Assembly (NCBI GenBank): GCA_027475525.1
Contig: JAMWFC010000082.1
Coordinates: 372,001 to 436,000 of the forward strand
DNA: 64,000 nucleotides
Direction: 5' to 3'
DNA from: Macrolepiota albuminosa
Taxonomy: Eukaryota; Basidiomycota; Agaricomycetes; Agaricales; Agaricaceae
In this document: piece by piece, positions 22,835 through 35,105 of the stretch
Numbering within the stretch: the stretch's first letter is position 1
Layout of the letters: each line of letters begins with the position of its first letter
Translations under genes and position numbers: made by a program
Notes under the pieces: model-generated
What the model was told of the DNA's origin: nothing
Seen by the model: only the letters and a program-made list of their open reading frames with translations
Database searches by the model: none

Positions 22835-25350
22835 ATGAGTAATCCCATACCTGCAGCGCCCACTGACAGCGGGCGAAATGCCCACGACCTATGGGGAGAC
22901 CCAGCAGACACCCAGGACGCGTCAGCGTCCAATGCGGGTCAGGTAAGACCCAAGGCTCGAGACCGAGGTCAGAGTACCGACCTGGCTGGGAATGAGAGCG
23001 AGGCCCGGAGAGCTAAAAGCTCACAGCAGGACGGTCCGCAACGCCTCCAAGACAAGATGCCCGGGGGATTAATGCCCCCAGTTACGCAGCTGCCAGGAGG
23101 ACCGCAACGGTCTAGCCGATTGGCTTCCAAAGAACCCCCGCAGGACGGCCGACAGTCAACCGGCGCCTATGGCGCCCCAGGAGACGCCGAGTTGTCAGTA
23201 CGGACTGGGAGAGCCCTCCCTGCGAGCCGGAGCAGTGGGACCAGGCGGTCCACAGCGGGTCCAATGCCTTCTAAAGTAGCGGAAGCCCACTTAGAAGAGG
23301 TACCGGAGGAGGCTGCAAGGCCTGAAGTATACCGCACGGAAGATTGATTCCCGCGCACACCAGCAGTGGAGAAAGCTCCGGAGGTTGTAGAGCTTCCAGA
23401 GGAGGTGATGGAGTCGTCAAGTGACGACGACGCCGGAGCAGAGGAACAGCGGCTGAAAACCGCATACACCGTGCGCTTGCGGGTGTTCTGGGACTTGCAC
23501 CCAGAGGTGATGAAATACACCACCCAAGCGCGACTCGAGCGCTATGCGTCAGCCCATATAGTAGCACTTAGGCGACAAGGGCACGAAGTGCCCAATGTAT
23601 TCAGTACGAAATATACTGATTTGATGGTGAGAGTGCTCACTATGGAGCTGCAAATGTATGTGCAGCGTAAGGCCACACGGCAATCGGGGGTCTCGACCCC
23701 CTGGAGCCACACGTCCGAGGAATGCTCGGCACGATGCAATCAAGATGTCGGAATCGAGCTAGTAGAGGCACTAGCACGGGCGCAAGAAGTGCCCGAAGTA
23801 AGACCGGTGAGTACTTTTTATACTCCAGCAGGACAAGGGTGGCGTGAGGAGCCCCTGCACATGCGTAACCATGACCGTAGGACAGATATGTCAGGTCCGG
23901 ATGGGCACGATAGCACTGTGCTCAAAGTGGAAAGCGAGGCATCCATGATGCCACGTGTGCCCATGGCCGAAACGTTGAGCGACAGAGTCGCGTATCAACG
24001 TATGCGCAATGGCGACCTCAGGACTAAGGGACAGTCCCTTATTGACAATCAGGGCATTGTATTCAAGGGCACTAAGCCCATTGACGAGATGCGTCGTCAA
24101 TTCGTCATGCAGGGTCAGGAGAATCAAGCTTCTCCAGGTCCAGGGCGGCGCGGCGCAACGATCATGATCGAGGAGACTTCCTCAATCGAGATGGCGCCAC
24201 AAGACGTGATGTCCCTGGTAACGGCCGGGATGACAGCCCTAGGTGGATTCCTCGAGACGAGGGCAATTATGCCCACAGTCGAGGAGGCTCGGGACGTCCT
24301 CTGCAAGGTGGACGGGGGAAGTCACTTCCCCATGCCGCTGATTTGGCGACTAGATCCCCGGGTCAGCAGGAAGCCATTCAAATGCATTGTGAAGCCATGC
24401 ACAATCGCCTGCATCGAGTAGTTGATGATGCCCTGGGCGTAACCTTACGGTTACCAGACGGAGTGAAGCTGCGTAAAGCAGACAGTAGGCACATTCGCGC
24501 CTATACAGGCGCGTCCAAGTTCAGCGACCTGGAAGATTGGGCGATGAATGTATGCACCCATCTTGCCATGTGCTTATATGGAGGTGACCGTATGGAACGA
24601 GAACGAATCTTTGTTCTGCCTGAGTTCTTGGCCGGAGAGGCCATGGGTTGGTTTCGACGGGCAGTACTGCACGTCAATCGTGTCCAATATGACTGGACGT
24701 TTAAAGGAGTCCTTACAGGACTGTACGATCGATTCGTACACCCCTCAACGCTCCAGGATGCAAGGCAGGACTTCCAGTCCGCCAAGTACACCGAGAAGTT
24801 GGGAGTACAAGGGTTCTATGATACCCTTAATGACCATGCCCAGAACATGGCAGTATACCTGGACGGGTATACAATGCTCAAAACGTTCTTGGATGGCATT
24901 CCAGCGGATATGCGCCGCTATTTGATACGTGAGGACGGATTGTCCCCAGAAGTCAACGATGTGGAAGAATTTGTGGCATATGCCATCTGGTATGAGCAGT
25001 CTCTGAAAACTGCTAACCACTATGAACATCGGAGTGGGCACAAAGGGGGACCCAGGTGACTACTGCCTGGTGGGACACCCTCACGGGGTCAGCATGTGGG
25101 GACCTTCCTGGCCAAAAAGACCGATTTGGACCGTGACCACAACACGCGGTTTGTTGTACGCAGAACCCCTGCTGCAAACTGAGGGCGGAGCTGCCCACGC
25201 CCAGAGCGGGCGCCGGACGGCAAACGTCCTAAACCAAGGCCGGACTTCAAGCCGGCCAACCCACCGGGGCAGTCGGGGACTTGCTTCGCATGTGGCCAAC
25301 CAGGCCACTACGCTACCAACTGCCCTGCGAAGCCAGGACCCCCGAGGAAG
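22835..25350 (+). pseudogene. Gypsy-1 gag with zinc knuckle
   Basis: Translation from ATG 22835 (MSNPIPAAPTDSGR) gives a disordered, charged N-terminus. A TGA near 23345 and frame changes follow. The conserved retrotransposon gag core lies at 24343-25059, with FSDLEDWAMNV, FLAGEAMGWFRR, LYDRFV and FLDGIPADMRR. A CCHC zinc knuckle (CFACGQPGHYATNCPA) is at about 25287-25335 in another frame. The same block order is found in Gypsy-2 at 52300-53340. Gag forms the nucleocapsid-like particle in which reverse transcription occurs. The frame breaks make this copy defective. Confidence 0.8.
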
Positions 25351-25689
25351 GGGTATACACCTCACGCCCACCTTCGAGCTGCACATACTGCAGCCGCGAG
25401 TGGGAGTGATGGAGATGTATCTGCCGATTCTGAGGCAGAGCACCCCACAAACGACCAGGAGCCCTCAGAGGAGGCATCGGGCGCCGAGCCCAGGAGTGTG
25501 GTCGTGGAGGGGGAGGAGTACGTCACAGTTGACGTATATGACGACGTCTATGACAATGAGTATTACAGTCGCGACAGCGACTCTGAATGCCTAGCGGCGA
25601 TAACGGATTGGCCGTCCACAAATGATCCCAAATGGAATAACGTAGTTCAGATGAAGAAGGTGACCCTTCGTCGTGCAGAGGGCACTTTG

Positions 25690-26160
25690 CAGCGCCCTAC
25701 ATTGAAATGAGCAGACAAGGAGTGCCTGGTCTCGTATGTGGACGTAGACGGCCACAAGGCATGGACCCTATGGGACTCTGGGAGTACCACATCGGGCATA
25801 ACGCCCCAGTTTGCCCATGTGTATGGAATATCCATGCAGGAGTTGGATACGCCATTGGCATTACAGCTGGGCACCATAGGGAGCTGAGCCATGGTGCAGT
25901 ATGGGACAAATGTGAATGTCCAAACGCCGGGCTCACGTAGCCAGGAATACATGGATGTAGCGAACTTCGATCGCTACAATATAATACTGGGAACGCCATT
26001 CATGCGGCGTAACAAAGTCATATTAGACTTTGACCAATGTCAGGTACTAGTGAATGGGAAAGTGATCCCAGCTGAACAAGCTACAGCAGACGACACTGAT
26101 AATTGTCTGCGACGTCATCGCATTACGGAGAAATGCAAGGACTCTCCATAACTTGGCCGG
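25690..26160 (+). pseudogene. Gypsy-1 aspartic protease
   Basis: The translation contains VDVDGHKAWTLWDSGSTTSG, with the catalytic Asp of the DSG motif, then GTPFMRRNKVILDF, which is the usual second conserved block. Stops occur near 25710 (TGA) and 25886 (TGA). The same protein in Gypsy-2 is uninterrupted at 53614-54117. Confidence 0.75.
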
Positions 26161-26689
26161 CGCAGAGTGCCGGCCGTGGAGGATGTGGAGGAGGAAGTGC
26201 AGGCTATGCCTGGACTGAGTGCAGACCACAACGTGGTAATGATGAGCGAGGAGGAGTATCAAGCCTCCAAGAGGAGCAAGCTATGCCTGGACTGAGTGCA
26301 GACCACAACGTGGTAATGATGAGCGAGGAGGAGTATCAAGCCTCCAAGAGGAGCAAATACATGGATGTAGCGAACTTCGATCGCTACAATATAATACTGG
26401 GAACGCCATTCATGCGGCGTAACAAAGTCATATTAGACTTTGACCAATGTCAGGTACTAGTGAATGGGAAAGTGATCCCAGCTGAACAAGCTACAGCAGA
26501 CGACACTGATAATTGTCTGCGACGTCATCGCATTACGGAGAAATGCAAGGACTCTCCATAACTTGGCCGGCGCAGAGTGCCGGCCGTGGAGGATGTGGAG
26601 GAGGAAGTGCAGGCTATGCCTGGACTGAGTGCAGACCACAACGTGGTAATGATGAGCGAGGAGGAGTATCAAGCCTCCAAGAGGAGCAA
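25946..26689. repeat. 410-bp duplication inside Gypsy-1 combined with a 77-bp join
   Basis: The segment from 25946 (AATACATGGATGTAGCG) is repeated at 26356, a shift of 410. In addition 26203-26279 equals 26280-26356, the familiar 77-bp unit, and the unit appears a third time from 26613. 410 equals 333 plus 77, so a 333-bp contig appears to have been placed twice with an unmerged overlap. The protease-linker part of pol is artificially duplicated. Confidence 0.85.
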
Positions 26690-27189
26690 CGAGCAAATAA
26701 TCGCTCCTGAGATTCGAGGCGCAAGGCCTCCAGACAAACGCCATCGAAAGGTGAGACGACGGGAGGACTCAGTGGATGTATGTCCACCTACGTCCTCACA
26801 ATTCAAGTTGGAAGACTTGGAAGACAGTATCCAAGAGGCGGAAGCCTCAGAAGAGGGGGACACTCGGTCCCTATGGGAGCGACCAGCCCCCCTACCGGAG
26901 TACGACTGGGCATACGACCCCCGAATGCCGCAAGAGTGGAACGAGCTGGTGGCAGCCACGTGTGCACGAAATGCGCACCAGAGACGGATGACCGTCAAAC
27001 CAGCGTATTGCCAGCCAGCCCCAGACGAGGTATCCGTAGCGTACTCGCTTGTACGTGAAGGAAGAAGCCTCGTGGCTTATAAGGCAGCGGCAGCGGGTGC
27101 CCCGCTGAGACTACATATACCTGATGACAGTGTCAATCGGGTGCTTGCAATGCGCGAGCAGTATGCACCGCCGCCTCGGCCACCCTCAG

Positions 27190-28640
27190 AGACGGTGGAA
27201 GTACTTCCCCCGGTATGCATGAAGGGGAAACAGAAGGCGACAAGCCTTCATGAGGAAGATATTCCTCGGTTGCGTCAGCAATGGCAAGAAGAATTTGCCA
27301 ACATGGTCAATGGGACCAAGGAGGAGCTCCTGCCATGGCAGGAGGTGAACCATGAGATTAATCTCATAGACGAGAACAAGCAGTATAAGTACCACTTGCC
27401 GCGCTGTCCACGCGCCCTCCAGGAGCAACTACGCGATAAGACTAATCGCTATTTGAATGCTCAATGGTGGTCCCCATGCACCACCGCTCAAGCTGCACCG
27501 TTATTGTGCATCCCGAAGAAGGATGGAACCCTTCGAACAGCTCTTGATGCACGTCAGCGCAATGACAATACCATAAAGGATGTAACTCCTTTACCAGATC
27601 AAGAGGTGATCCGGGAAGACGTGGCTCGGGCGAAGTATCGCTCGAAGATTGACCTTACTGACGCCTACAAGCAGGTGCGCATTCGCACCGAGGACGTACC
27701 CAAGACCATATTTGCGTCGATCATGGGTACATTCACGAGCAATATAATGCAGATTGGAGACTGCAATGCTCCAGCAACTTTCCAGAGGCTAATGACCTCT
27801 ATCTTCTGAGACGTAATAGGACGTTTCATGCACGTCTACTTAGATGACATATTCATCTACTCGGATACCATGGAGGAGCATGAGCAGCACCTCAGAGTCG
27901 TATTCGATGTACTTGAAGTGGAAAAAATGTGAGCTCTACGCTCAGAGTATAGACTGCCTAGGGCATGTCATAGATGAGCGGGGTATCCACCCTGATCAGG
28001 ACAAGCTCGATCGTATTCAGGAGTGGCGCACGCCCCGAAACTACAATGACATCCAATGATTCGTTGGCCTTGTCAACTACATATCGAGCTTCTTGCCCGA
28101 TGTCACAGCCTATACTGGGCCACTTATGGCCATGACGCAGAACGGATCACCGTTCAATTGGAGGCCGTTGCACCAGCGGTGCTTCGAGATGGTCAAACGG
28201 ATCTGTACGAAGACTCCGGTGATTCGACCAATCGACCCTAGACGGGACGAGCCGATATGGCTCATTTGCGACGCGTCCAAGACAGGCGTCGGAGCCATGT
28301 ACGGCCAGGGAAGTAGCTGGCAGACGTGCCGCCCAGCAGGGTTCATGTCGAAGAAGTTCACGACGGCCCAGCAAAACTATGCAGTGCATGAGCTGGAAAC
28401 TCTTGCCATACTCGAGGCCCTCCTCAAGTGGGAGGATAAGCTGATGGGATACCCCATCCACATCATAACGGACCACAAAGCCCTTGAGTTCTTTAAAACT
28501 CAGGTGAACTTGTCGCCGCGTCAGCGACGGTGGATAGACTACATGTCGAGATACCAGTTCGACATCACCTATGTTAAAGGTGAACTCAACAAAGTGGCAG
28601 ACTGCTTGTCACGCTACTTTGAGAGTGATGTAGTCGGGGA
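27190..28640 (+). pseudogene. Gypsy-1 reverse transcriptase and RNase H
   Basis: RT blocks: AAPLLCIPKKDGTLRTALD near 27490, YRSKIDLTDAYKQVRI near 27640, GDCNAPATFQRLM near 27760 and the catalytic VYLDDIFIYSD near 27835. Breaks: a TGA at 27807-27809, a small deletion near 27912 (Gypsy-2 has about 20 more bases, encoding LWKASL) and a TGA near 28058. RNase H follows from 28093 with WLICDASKTGVGA, AVHELETLAIL, ITDHKALEF and VADCLSRY. Together they copy the RNA genome into DNA and degrade the RNA strand. Confidence 0.88.
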
Positions 28641-28868
28641 GGCTCACGAGCCTCATGAGTATGTGCAGGCAGACTGCCGCATAGACCCTGATGGAGAGGA
28701 TTTACCTCTCCACCGATACCAGGAGCTCAGGGAGCATGTCCTGGAAGTACGCGCTATGCGTGATGATGAATGGAGGCGAAGCACTCGCCTCAGAGAGCAG
28801 CGTGAAGAGCAGGATGTAGCCGCCCAGTTGCTCAAGGAGCATGAAGCCGTGGACCCAGCGTCTACTAG

Positions 28869-29022
28869 GGAGCACGAGCACCACGATGTACCCGTTACGC
28901 TTGCGGAGATGCTCGAAGGCGAATTGCCTTCATCCCAGCCTCCTAGGAGCACGAGCACCACGATGTACCCGTTACGCTTGCGGAGATGCTCGAAGGCGAA
29001 TTGCCTTCATCCCAGCCTCCTA
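28869..29022. repeat. Exact 77-bp direct duplication in Gypsy-1 pol
   Basis: Positions 28869-28945 equal 28946-29022. It splits the RNase H to integrase frame, producing two overlapping frames that rejoin if one copy is removed. Confidence 0.92.
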
Positions 29023-29029
29023 GCCTGGG

Positions 29030-30597
29030 CAATGACGACTTCCGGCAGGAGGTGGTGCAGGATTATGGCGATGATTCTCTCTTCACCGAGATAATCGCCA
29101 ATCCTGACGACCATCCTCGGTTCAGGCATGAGCCTGGTGGACTCATCACGACGGAGAACCGTCAAGGGGTGGCAGTGGTATGCCTCCCCCGTACGCGTAC
29201 CATTGTTACGCGGGTCTTGGACCAGGCCCATGCCCTGGTGGGGCACTTTGGTGCCGCCCGGACGTTGGGCTACATCCGGAGATGGTACTGGTGGCCACGT
29301 ATGGCCCAAGAAGTGACTAAGTTTTGCGCGTCATGCGCAGCGTGTCAGAGGGCAAAGTTGCCCCCTGGATCCCCTCCCGGGAAGCTACACCAGCTACCCA
29401 TGCCGGTGAAACCCTGGGACTCAATTGGAATGGACTTCGTAGGTCCCTTTCCCGAGTCCAGAGGGTTCGATTACCTCTGGGTAGTCATATGTCGTATGAC
29501 AAGCATGGTGCACCTCATACCGGTGCGAACTACGCTGACGGCTAAGGAGCTGTCGTGGATCTACCTGAGGGAGATCGTTAGGCTGCATGGGCTGCCTAGC
29601 ACCATTGTGAGCGATTGTGACTCAAAGTTCACGTCTCAATGGTGGAGAGAACTCCACAAACTGCTAGGAGCGCGACTCCTCATGTCGACGTCCTTCCATC
29701 CTCAGACGGATGGGCAGACAGAGCGGGCTAACCGCAGTATAGGTCAGATTTTGAGGGCAGTTGTTTGCCCGGACCAACGGGACTGGGTGGGCAGACAGAG
29801 CGGGCTAACCGCAGTATAGGTCAGATTTTGAGGGCAGTTGTTTGCCCGGACCAACGGGACTGGGTGACTGGTGTCCACTCACTGAGTTCGTGATTAACGC
29901 GAGTATCTCGGATACCACAGGGTATGCGCCCTTTGAACTCAACGGAGGGTACTTGCCCTCCATGCTGCACGAAGTTCGTGCTGACACAGTGGCTCACCGC
30001 GGAGTTGTCAAGTTCGCCAGGCAGGCCCTGGAGAACATTGCGGCGGTGCATGACGCCATCATAGAGGCGCAAGTCTTCCAGGCGAAAAACGCCAATCACC
30101 GTAGGCGAGCAGACCCGCCAATAGCTGTAGGAGCGTTGGTATACCTATCAACGCGTAATCTGAGGCTCCCAAAGGGACGGGCGAGTAAACTCTGCCCAAA
30201 ATGGGTAGGCCCATACCGCGTCCTAGACGCAGAGCCAAGTACCTCCAACTACGTGCTGGAGTTGCCTTTGGCATTACAGGAACGACGCATCGTTCCTAAG
30301 TTTCATGTGTCGCTGTTGCGACCGTACAGCGCATCTGACGATGCGCTGTTCCCTAACAGGGCAACCCCGGGCCCCTATGATTTTGGGGCTCGAGATGATG
30401 ACGAATAGTTCGTCGAGTGCATAATTGGGCACCGGTGGACTGAGCGTAACATGCTCGAGTTTGAAGTACGATGGTCCCTGGGGGACACAACATGGGAGCC
30501 ACACTCCCATTGCTCCAAGTTAGCGGCACTTGACCGTTATTTGGAGTTGAAGGGCATTAAGCGCCCACATCAATTAAGTAAGCGTGCCGGCGCTTAA
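29030..30597 (+). pseudogene. Gypsy-1 integrase with chromodomain-like C-terminus
   Basis: The zinc-binding region has VGHFGAARTLGYIRR and CASCAACQRAK (HHCC type). The core has MDFVGPFPES (first Asp), STIVSDCDSKFTS (second Asp) and HPQTDGQTERANR (Glu intact). After the core, PSKLCP/KWVGPYRVLD-type sequence precedes a C-terminal module (30410-30597) with IGHRW, EFEVRWSLGDTTWEP and YLELKG, typical of a chromodomain with its aromatic residues. Breaks: the 77-bp duplication at 29711, a one-base deletion near 29866 and a TAG near 30406. Chromodomains guide chromovirus integration to marked chromatin. Confidence 0.88.
29711..29864. repeat. Exact 77-bp direct duplication in Gypsy-1 integrase
   Basis: Positions 29711-29787 equal 29788-29864. 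It repeats the codons for GQTERANRSIGQILRA and shifts the frame. Confidence 0.92.
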
Positions 30598-30700
30598 TTT
30601 GATCGGCAGTGCCGATTGCGGCTTGGCTGAGTTGGTCAGCAGCTGTGGCTGAAACACGTCTTAAAAGGCGAAATTTCTTTTTCGCTTTTTTCCCCCAACC

Positions 30701-33700
30701 ATGGACAGCATGCCCGTGGACTTGAGTGACCAGCAGCAGCAGCAGCTACAGCAGCAGCAGTTTGAGAGTACGCCGTCGGCTGAAGGGGGGGCAGATGGCT
30801 CCCCCGCTGACCCAAAATGCGCCCCAGTGGGGACAATCACAACCAGCTGTGGGCTTCCCACAGCAGCAGCAACCACCAGCGGCCTGACCCAAAATGCGCC
30901 CCAGTGGGGACAATCACAACCAGCTGTGGGCTTCCCACAGCAGCAGCAACCACCAGCGGCATGGGCTACCTGCCGCAGCAGCCGGTGATCGTGGCTATCC
31001 GCCACTTCAAACCATGCAGGGCAACTTCATGCCCCAGAACGCACCTGTGGGCGGCTATCAGCCCCAACAACCAGCACTGGGCGCTTATGCGCCACATCAC
31101 ACTGAGGGCCAATTCCAGCAACAGGCCTACGGGGGGCTAGTCAGCCCCCAAGCAGCGTCGGCATGGAGGCAGCTTGCCCCCATACTGGCAACAGGGCAAC
31201 TGGGGACACATCCTTTTCCCCAGTTTACTGCCCCAGCGCACTACCCTGGGATGGGTGGTGTGCCCGTAATGATGCCGTACCCCCCGGCTTGGATGGGGGC
31301 TTGGGGCGCAATGCCCCAGTACAGCGACTTGCATGAGTTGCAAGCCAAGGGAGGCCGGTCGATTTCCCTGTCGACCACAGCACCAATTGACAATCTAGAG
31401 GGACGCAAAGCATCCCTCGTGCAGGCCACCGCGGCCAGTGAGAGTACAGAAACTCTCAATACAGAACAGAGCATCAGTTCATCGGCTGATGCGCCGATGG
31501 AGAGCTTGGCCAAGCTCTCCTTGCTACAGCGGCTGGAAATGCCGCACCAATCCGAGCCCAGCTCGGAAGAAGAGTTGCGTCCTCGACGTGACAAAGGAAA
31601 AGCACGGGCTGTCGAGCCCACTCACAGCCAGGACTTAGTCCTGGCTACCCTTCTCCAACGTCTGGGAGATAACGGGTACAATGTACCCGCAGAGTCATCA
31701 TTCCTCCGTGATGCGGAGGCAGTCGTCCTCATCTGCCGGATGATGGACGACATGGATCATATGCACGCTCAGCGCAAAACTGATCTCCTTGCCCTTTTGG
31801 CTGCTCGTAAGCGGCAGACTACACCCCCGAGTCGGGACACCTTTCCAGCAAAAGGGCGCATCGGCAAGGAGTGGAGGACGCGCCCTCCCGCTTGATTAAG
31901 TCGAGCGTTGCTGCCCCCGGCCGGGAGGCCGGTTTAGGATGGGACATCCTCCCCTATGAAGATGTTCCTGCTCCAGCCGCCCCCCGGCTTATCCAGCGCC
32001 TTGCCAGCGGCTTGTCTGAGGTCGTGTCTTCGCGACCAGTATCCGTGGTATCCACCACGTACTCTGGGGAGCAGAGTTCCAGGGGCGTGAGCACACGCCC
32101 CACTGAGGCCAAGGCCTCACAACCCCGAAAGGATCGTCGGGGTAAGCAACCGGAAGTGCGCGCCTACATCAACGTGCACTTCCCCGAGGATGCCCCGAAA
32201 GGGGCCCCAGGGGCTAACATCCCCTTTTTACCCGCTATACTGGTAGAGGGCCTGCCAGCCCGACTCCCGCGGTGTGTGTGGGCAATGGACCCACGATCTG
32301 AGAAGTCGGAGCCGGAGAGGCTGCCTTCCCCGCCCTCCGACGACGATTGGTATGAGGAGCCTGAAGAGGCTCGTATGGAATCCCCAGTGCCGCACGAGAC
32401 GGCGGCACAACGTATGGCACGCAAACGGCGCAACAGCAATCGATGAGCCAAGATGGAGCGTCGGGCGCAGAACAGCGCCAAATGAGGGGCCGCCCTCCTT
32501 GAGGACAAAACCGGGCGCATCCCTGATGCGCTCGGTGTGGTGATCTACCGTGATCACACTATTGAGCGCCAGAACTCATTCTTTGGCGCGGGGTTGGCTC
32601 CCCAATTCTATTGGTCGCCAATGACCAATACCATCTTCGTCAGGCAAGAAGCCCGCGCAGCCAGGTCCTTCGAGGACGATAAACAGGGCAACGCCGCCGC
32701 GACGCCCCACAACAGTAAGGTGTACCAAGTTGCACCTCGCGGGTTTCCCCGCAGTCCTCGAGAAGTCCGCAGACTTCACGCACTGGTTAACAACCAGTTT
32801 ACGCCGCTTCGTCAGCGTCAGTTGGGCTACCTCTTGCTCAACAAATTCAAGCGGGTGGCGCTCAACTGCCACCCTACGGCCCAAGACAGAGCTATGTCTC
32901 ATTTACTCGACGAGGTCGAGTATAGGACTATTGCGGTACCCTTCGTGAGTCCAGAGGAGCGGGAGAACGTCCCGCAAATGATTGTGCCATCGCGGCTCTA
33001 TCGCCGCAAAGAGGGAGGGAAAATTGCCTTCGTCGGCCTTACCCCCCCTGATCCAAAGCAACCATTTGCTTTGGACTACCTGGGCTCATACGCCCTCCTC
33101 TATGGATGCCCTGAGACGTCCAACGTGTGGACCGGTCTGGCCATGGACTGAGCCATGCGCATTCATTGGCGCAGCCTCTTTGGGTTTGTGCTTGTACGCG
33201 CCCTCAGCGCCAGCCGCCCCTCCAAGGCCACGGTACACAAGTACCTGGCCTACGTCTTCGCCAGGCCAGGCCTCTACAAAGAGGCCGTGGCTGAGTACGA
33301 GGCGGCCACGGGGCAAGCCTTTGAGCCTCTCCACGCCGACGACCCTACCTTCGAGGTTCGGGCTGTGGACATCCCAGAAGCGTCAGCTTCCGTATTCACC
33401 ACTTCGGACGCGTTACGCGTCCTTCTTCACAATCAAATTCCGGTCAGCTGGGCTGACCACGCGTACACTTATGGGGTCACCTACTTGGCCCATCTATTCT
33501 TCAGCGACAGCCGGCTCTACAACGAGGCGGCTGCTATCAACGACGAGAGGCTACAACGCCTTGACCACTACAGTACACCCCAGTCCATCCCTCAGTGGGA
33601 TGGGTGGCACGAGGCCACCATTGGCGATCGCCAATGCCTGATGCTCCAGCAGCAGGACAGTCGTCGTGCATACGACGACGCGCTCGCCAAGGGGATGTAC

Positions 33701-34003
33701 CTCTCCATCGGGCAAGACATTCATGCCCGCAAAATCTGGACGTGCCAGTACCCGTCCGACACCGGGGATCTGCCTGATCCCCAACCACCTGTCCCGGGGT
33801 CGACCATCGACCCCAATCTCACACTGTCCCCCCTCCGGGACTATGACGATTCCCTGCCAGTAGCAGGGCCTTCGGGTACTTTCTACGCGCCCGCATCCGA
33901 GGATGAACTCCTCGACTACGACATGGACGACGCGACTGCCGATCCATTCCGGGAGCCTGGGGACTCTCCCATTGCCCCTGTCCCTGACTTACCGATGGCA
34001 TGA
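30701..34003 (+). pseudogene. Gypsy-1 third ORF after pol, unknown conserved protein
   Basis: A long coding region lies between the chromodomain stop and the 3' LTR. ATG 30701 begins a Gln-rich N-terminus (QQQQQLQQQQ), then Pro/Gln/Gly-rich sequence, a helical block near 31620-31800 (LQRLGDNGYNVPAESSFLRD), an acidic-basic linker (32300-32450) and a C-terminal domain at 32500-33800. The domain has RIPDALGVVIYRD, HWRSLFGF, LRVLLHNQIP, DHAYTYGVTYL and IPQWDGWHEA. Gypsy-2 has the same blocks in the same order in an almost uninterrupted frame (58319-61051). Breaks here: the 77-bp duplication at 30807, a shift near 31895, stops near 32445, 32483 and 33150. I recognise no known domain. It occupies the env position, but there is no clear signal peptide or membrane segment, so envelope function is not supported. 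Confidence 0.7.
30807..30960. repeat. Exact 77-bp direct duplication in the third ORF
   Basis: Positions 30807-30883 equal 30884-30960. Removing one copy joins the Gln-rich N-terminus to the downstream frame in a simpler way. Confidence 0.9.
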
Positions 34004-34048
34004 CCATCGTATTATCTCAAGACCGTAGCTCGGTCTGATTGGGGGGTG

Positions 34049-34284
34049 TGTAGCGTAGTCCGCTATGTGGCATTGGCCACATAGCTTTACTTACCTTACA
34101 GTAGATACTATTATATTATATTTATTATAATATAATATTAATTTACATTACTATATAAATTAGTTTACCAGCTGCTTACAAAGCAGCTTATTTTTGTGTA
34201 TACTACATTGCCAATAGACCGGTCTGGTCTGATTCAGTGTCGTGTGTGCACACTAAGCTCTCTAACCCTCGTAACTTCATTACA
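34049..34284 (+). repeat. 3' LTR of Gypsy-1
   Basis: A 236-bp sequence nearly identical to 22391-22626. It is preceded by a G-run (TTGGGGGG), the likely polypurine tract. The near-identity of the LTRs indicates a recent insertion relative to the neighbouring elements. Confidence 0.92.
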
Positions 34285-34784
34285 GGTGGAGCGATGCGAA
34301 TTGGGCACAAGATAATTACGATAGGCGATCAGTCAGCGGCTGGTGCTTCGACATAAATGGTAGCATGGTTTCCTGGTCCTTGAAGAAACAATCGGTCACG
34401 GCTACTTCAACCGTCGAAGCTGAATACATAGCCTCGTCTAATGCTACAAGAGAAGCTATTTGGCTGAGAAATCTTCTTAAAGATTTAGACTTTCCCCAAA
34501 CCGAAGCAACCCTGATCCATACAGATAGTACTGGCAGTATTTCCCTCTCAAAAAACCCTGTTGGCCATTCTCGCGCTAAACATATCGATATTCACTATCA
34601 TTTTATACGAGAACACATCTCACGTGGAAATATTCACCTGCAACATGTTTCTACACACGAGATGGTCGCAGACGCCCTGACAAAAGCCTTGCCTCGTGAA
34701 ACTTTCAAGAAATATCAAACCAAAATGGGTGTAGTATTACCAACGCTAGCGTCAAGTGGGAGTGTCGAGGAATGTTACACTTAG
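34285..34784 (+). CDS. Copia A2 RNase H (3' piece after Gypsy-1)
   Basis: The frame continues the protein interrupted at 22390: WSDANWAQD, then SVSGWCFDI, STVEAEYIASS, IHTDSTGSISL and KHIDIHYHFIRE, ending DALTKALPRETF. These are the conserved copia RNase H blocks, with catalytic Asp and Glu positions present. The stop at 34782-34784 lies inside the 3' LTR. This part is uninterrupted and much better preserved than in copia A1. Confidence 0.85.
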
Positions 34785-35077
34785 CTTCGGCTCTTCAGTT
34801 ATGATGTCATTCTTATCTCACAATACACGTATGTTTTACATCATTTTATGACGCCTTTATTGTAACATTATGACATATACTTACATTTATGACTATAAAT
34901 GTTATGTCGCATCCCGGAGTCAAATCATCTCTCGATATTTGACTCCAGGTGCGTAATCTAGTTTACGTTACATTAAAACTCAATACTTATACATATATCT
35001 CGATATTTGACTCCAGACTATAACTATTGTCTTTAACGTACATGAATACAATATAGTTCTACCATTATGCTGTGACA
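34763..35077 (+). repeat. 3' LTR of copia A2
   Basis: A 315-bp LTR, TGTCGAGGAATG...GCTGTGACA. It is preceded by CAAGTGGGAG, the probable polypurine tract shared with copia A1. It differs from the 5' LTR by a limited number of transitions. Confidence 0.88.
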
Positions 35078-35105
35078 GGGTTATAATGCTCATTTCGAAT
35101 GTAAT

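Larger units (their letters stand above)
22391..34284 (+). mobile_element. Gypsy-1, Ty3 chromovirus-like retrotransposon with a third ORF
   Basis: It is 11.9 kb long, with 236-bp LTRs and a perfect 5-bp target duplication GGTGG (22386-22390 and 34285-34289). Order: gag, CCHC, protease, RT, RNase H, integrase, chromodomain-like tail, then about 3.3 kb of extra coding sequence (30701-34003) before the 3' LTR. This order (RT before integrase) defines Ty3/gypsy. It is unusually long for a chromovirus because of the extra ORF. Stops from CGA to TGA changes and 77-bp duplications break the frames. It is inserted in the RNase H region of copia A2. Confidence 0.92.
18209..35077 (+). mobile_element. 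Copia A2, Ty1/copia retrotransposon split by Gypsy-1
   Basis: Two 315-bp LTRs bound gag-pol. The element is interrupted at 22390/34285 by Gypsy-1; removing 22391-34284 and one GGTGG restores the frame at VGW-SDANWAQD in RNase H. The element's own flanks do not share a target duplication (TTCTT before, GGGTT after), so the 3' flank has been lost or rearranged. The net copia length without Gypsy-1 is about 4.97 kb, typical for the superfamily. Confidence 0.9.

Noticed and set aside
30701..34003. Third ORF of Gypsy-1 as a retroviral-type envelope gene
   Set aside because: The position fits, but no signal peptide, transmembrane segment or furin-like site is seen in either copy.
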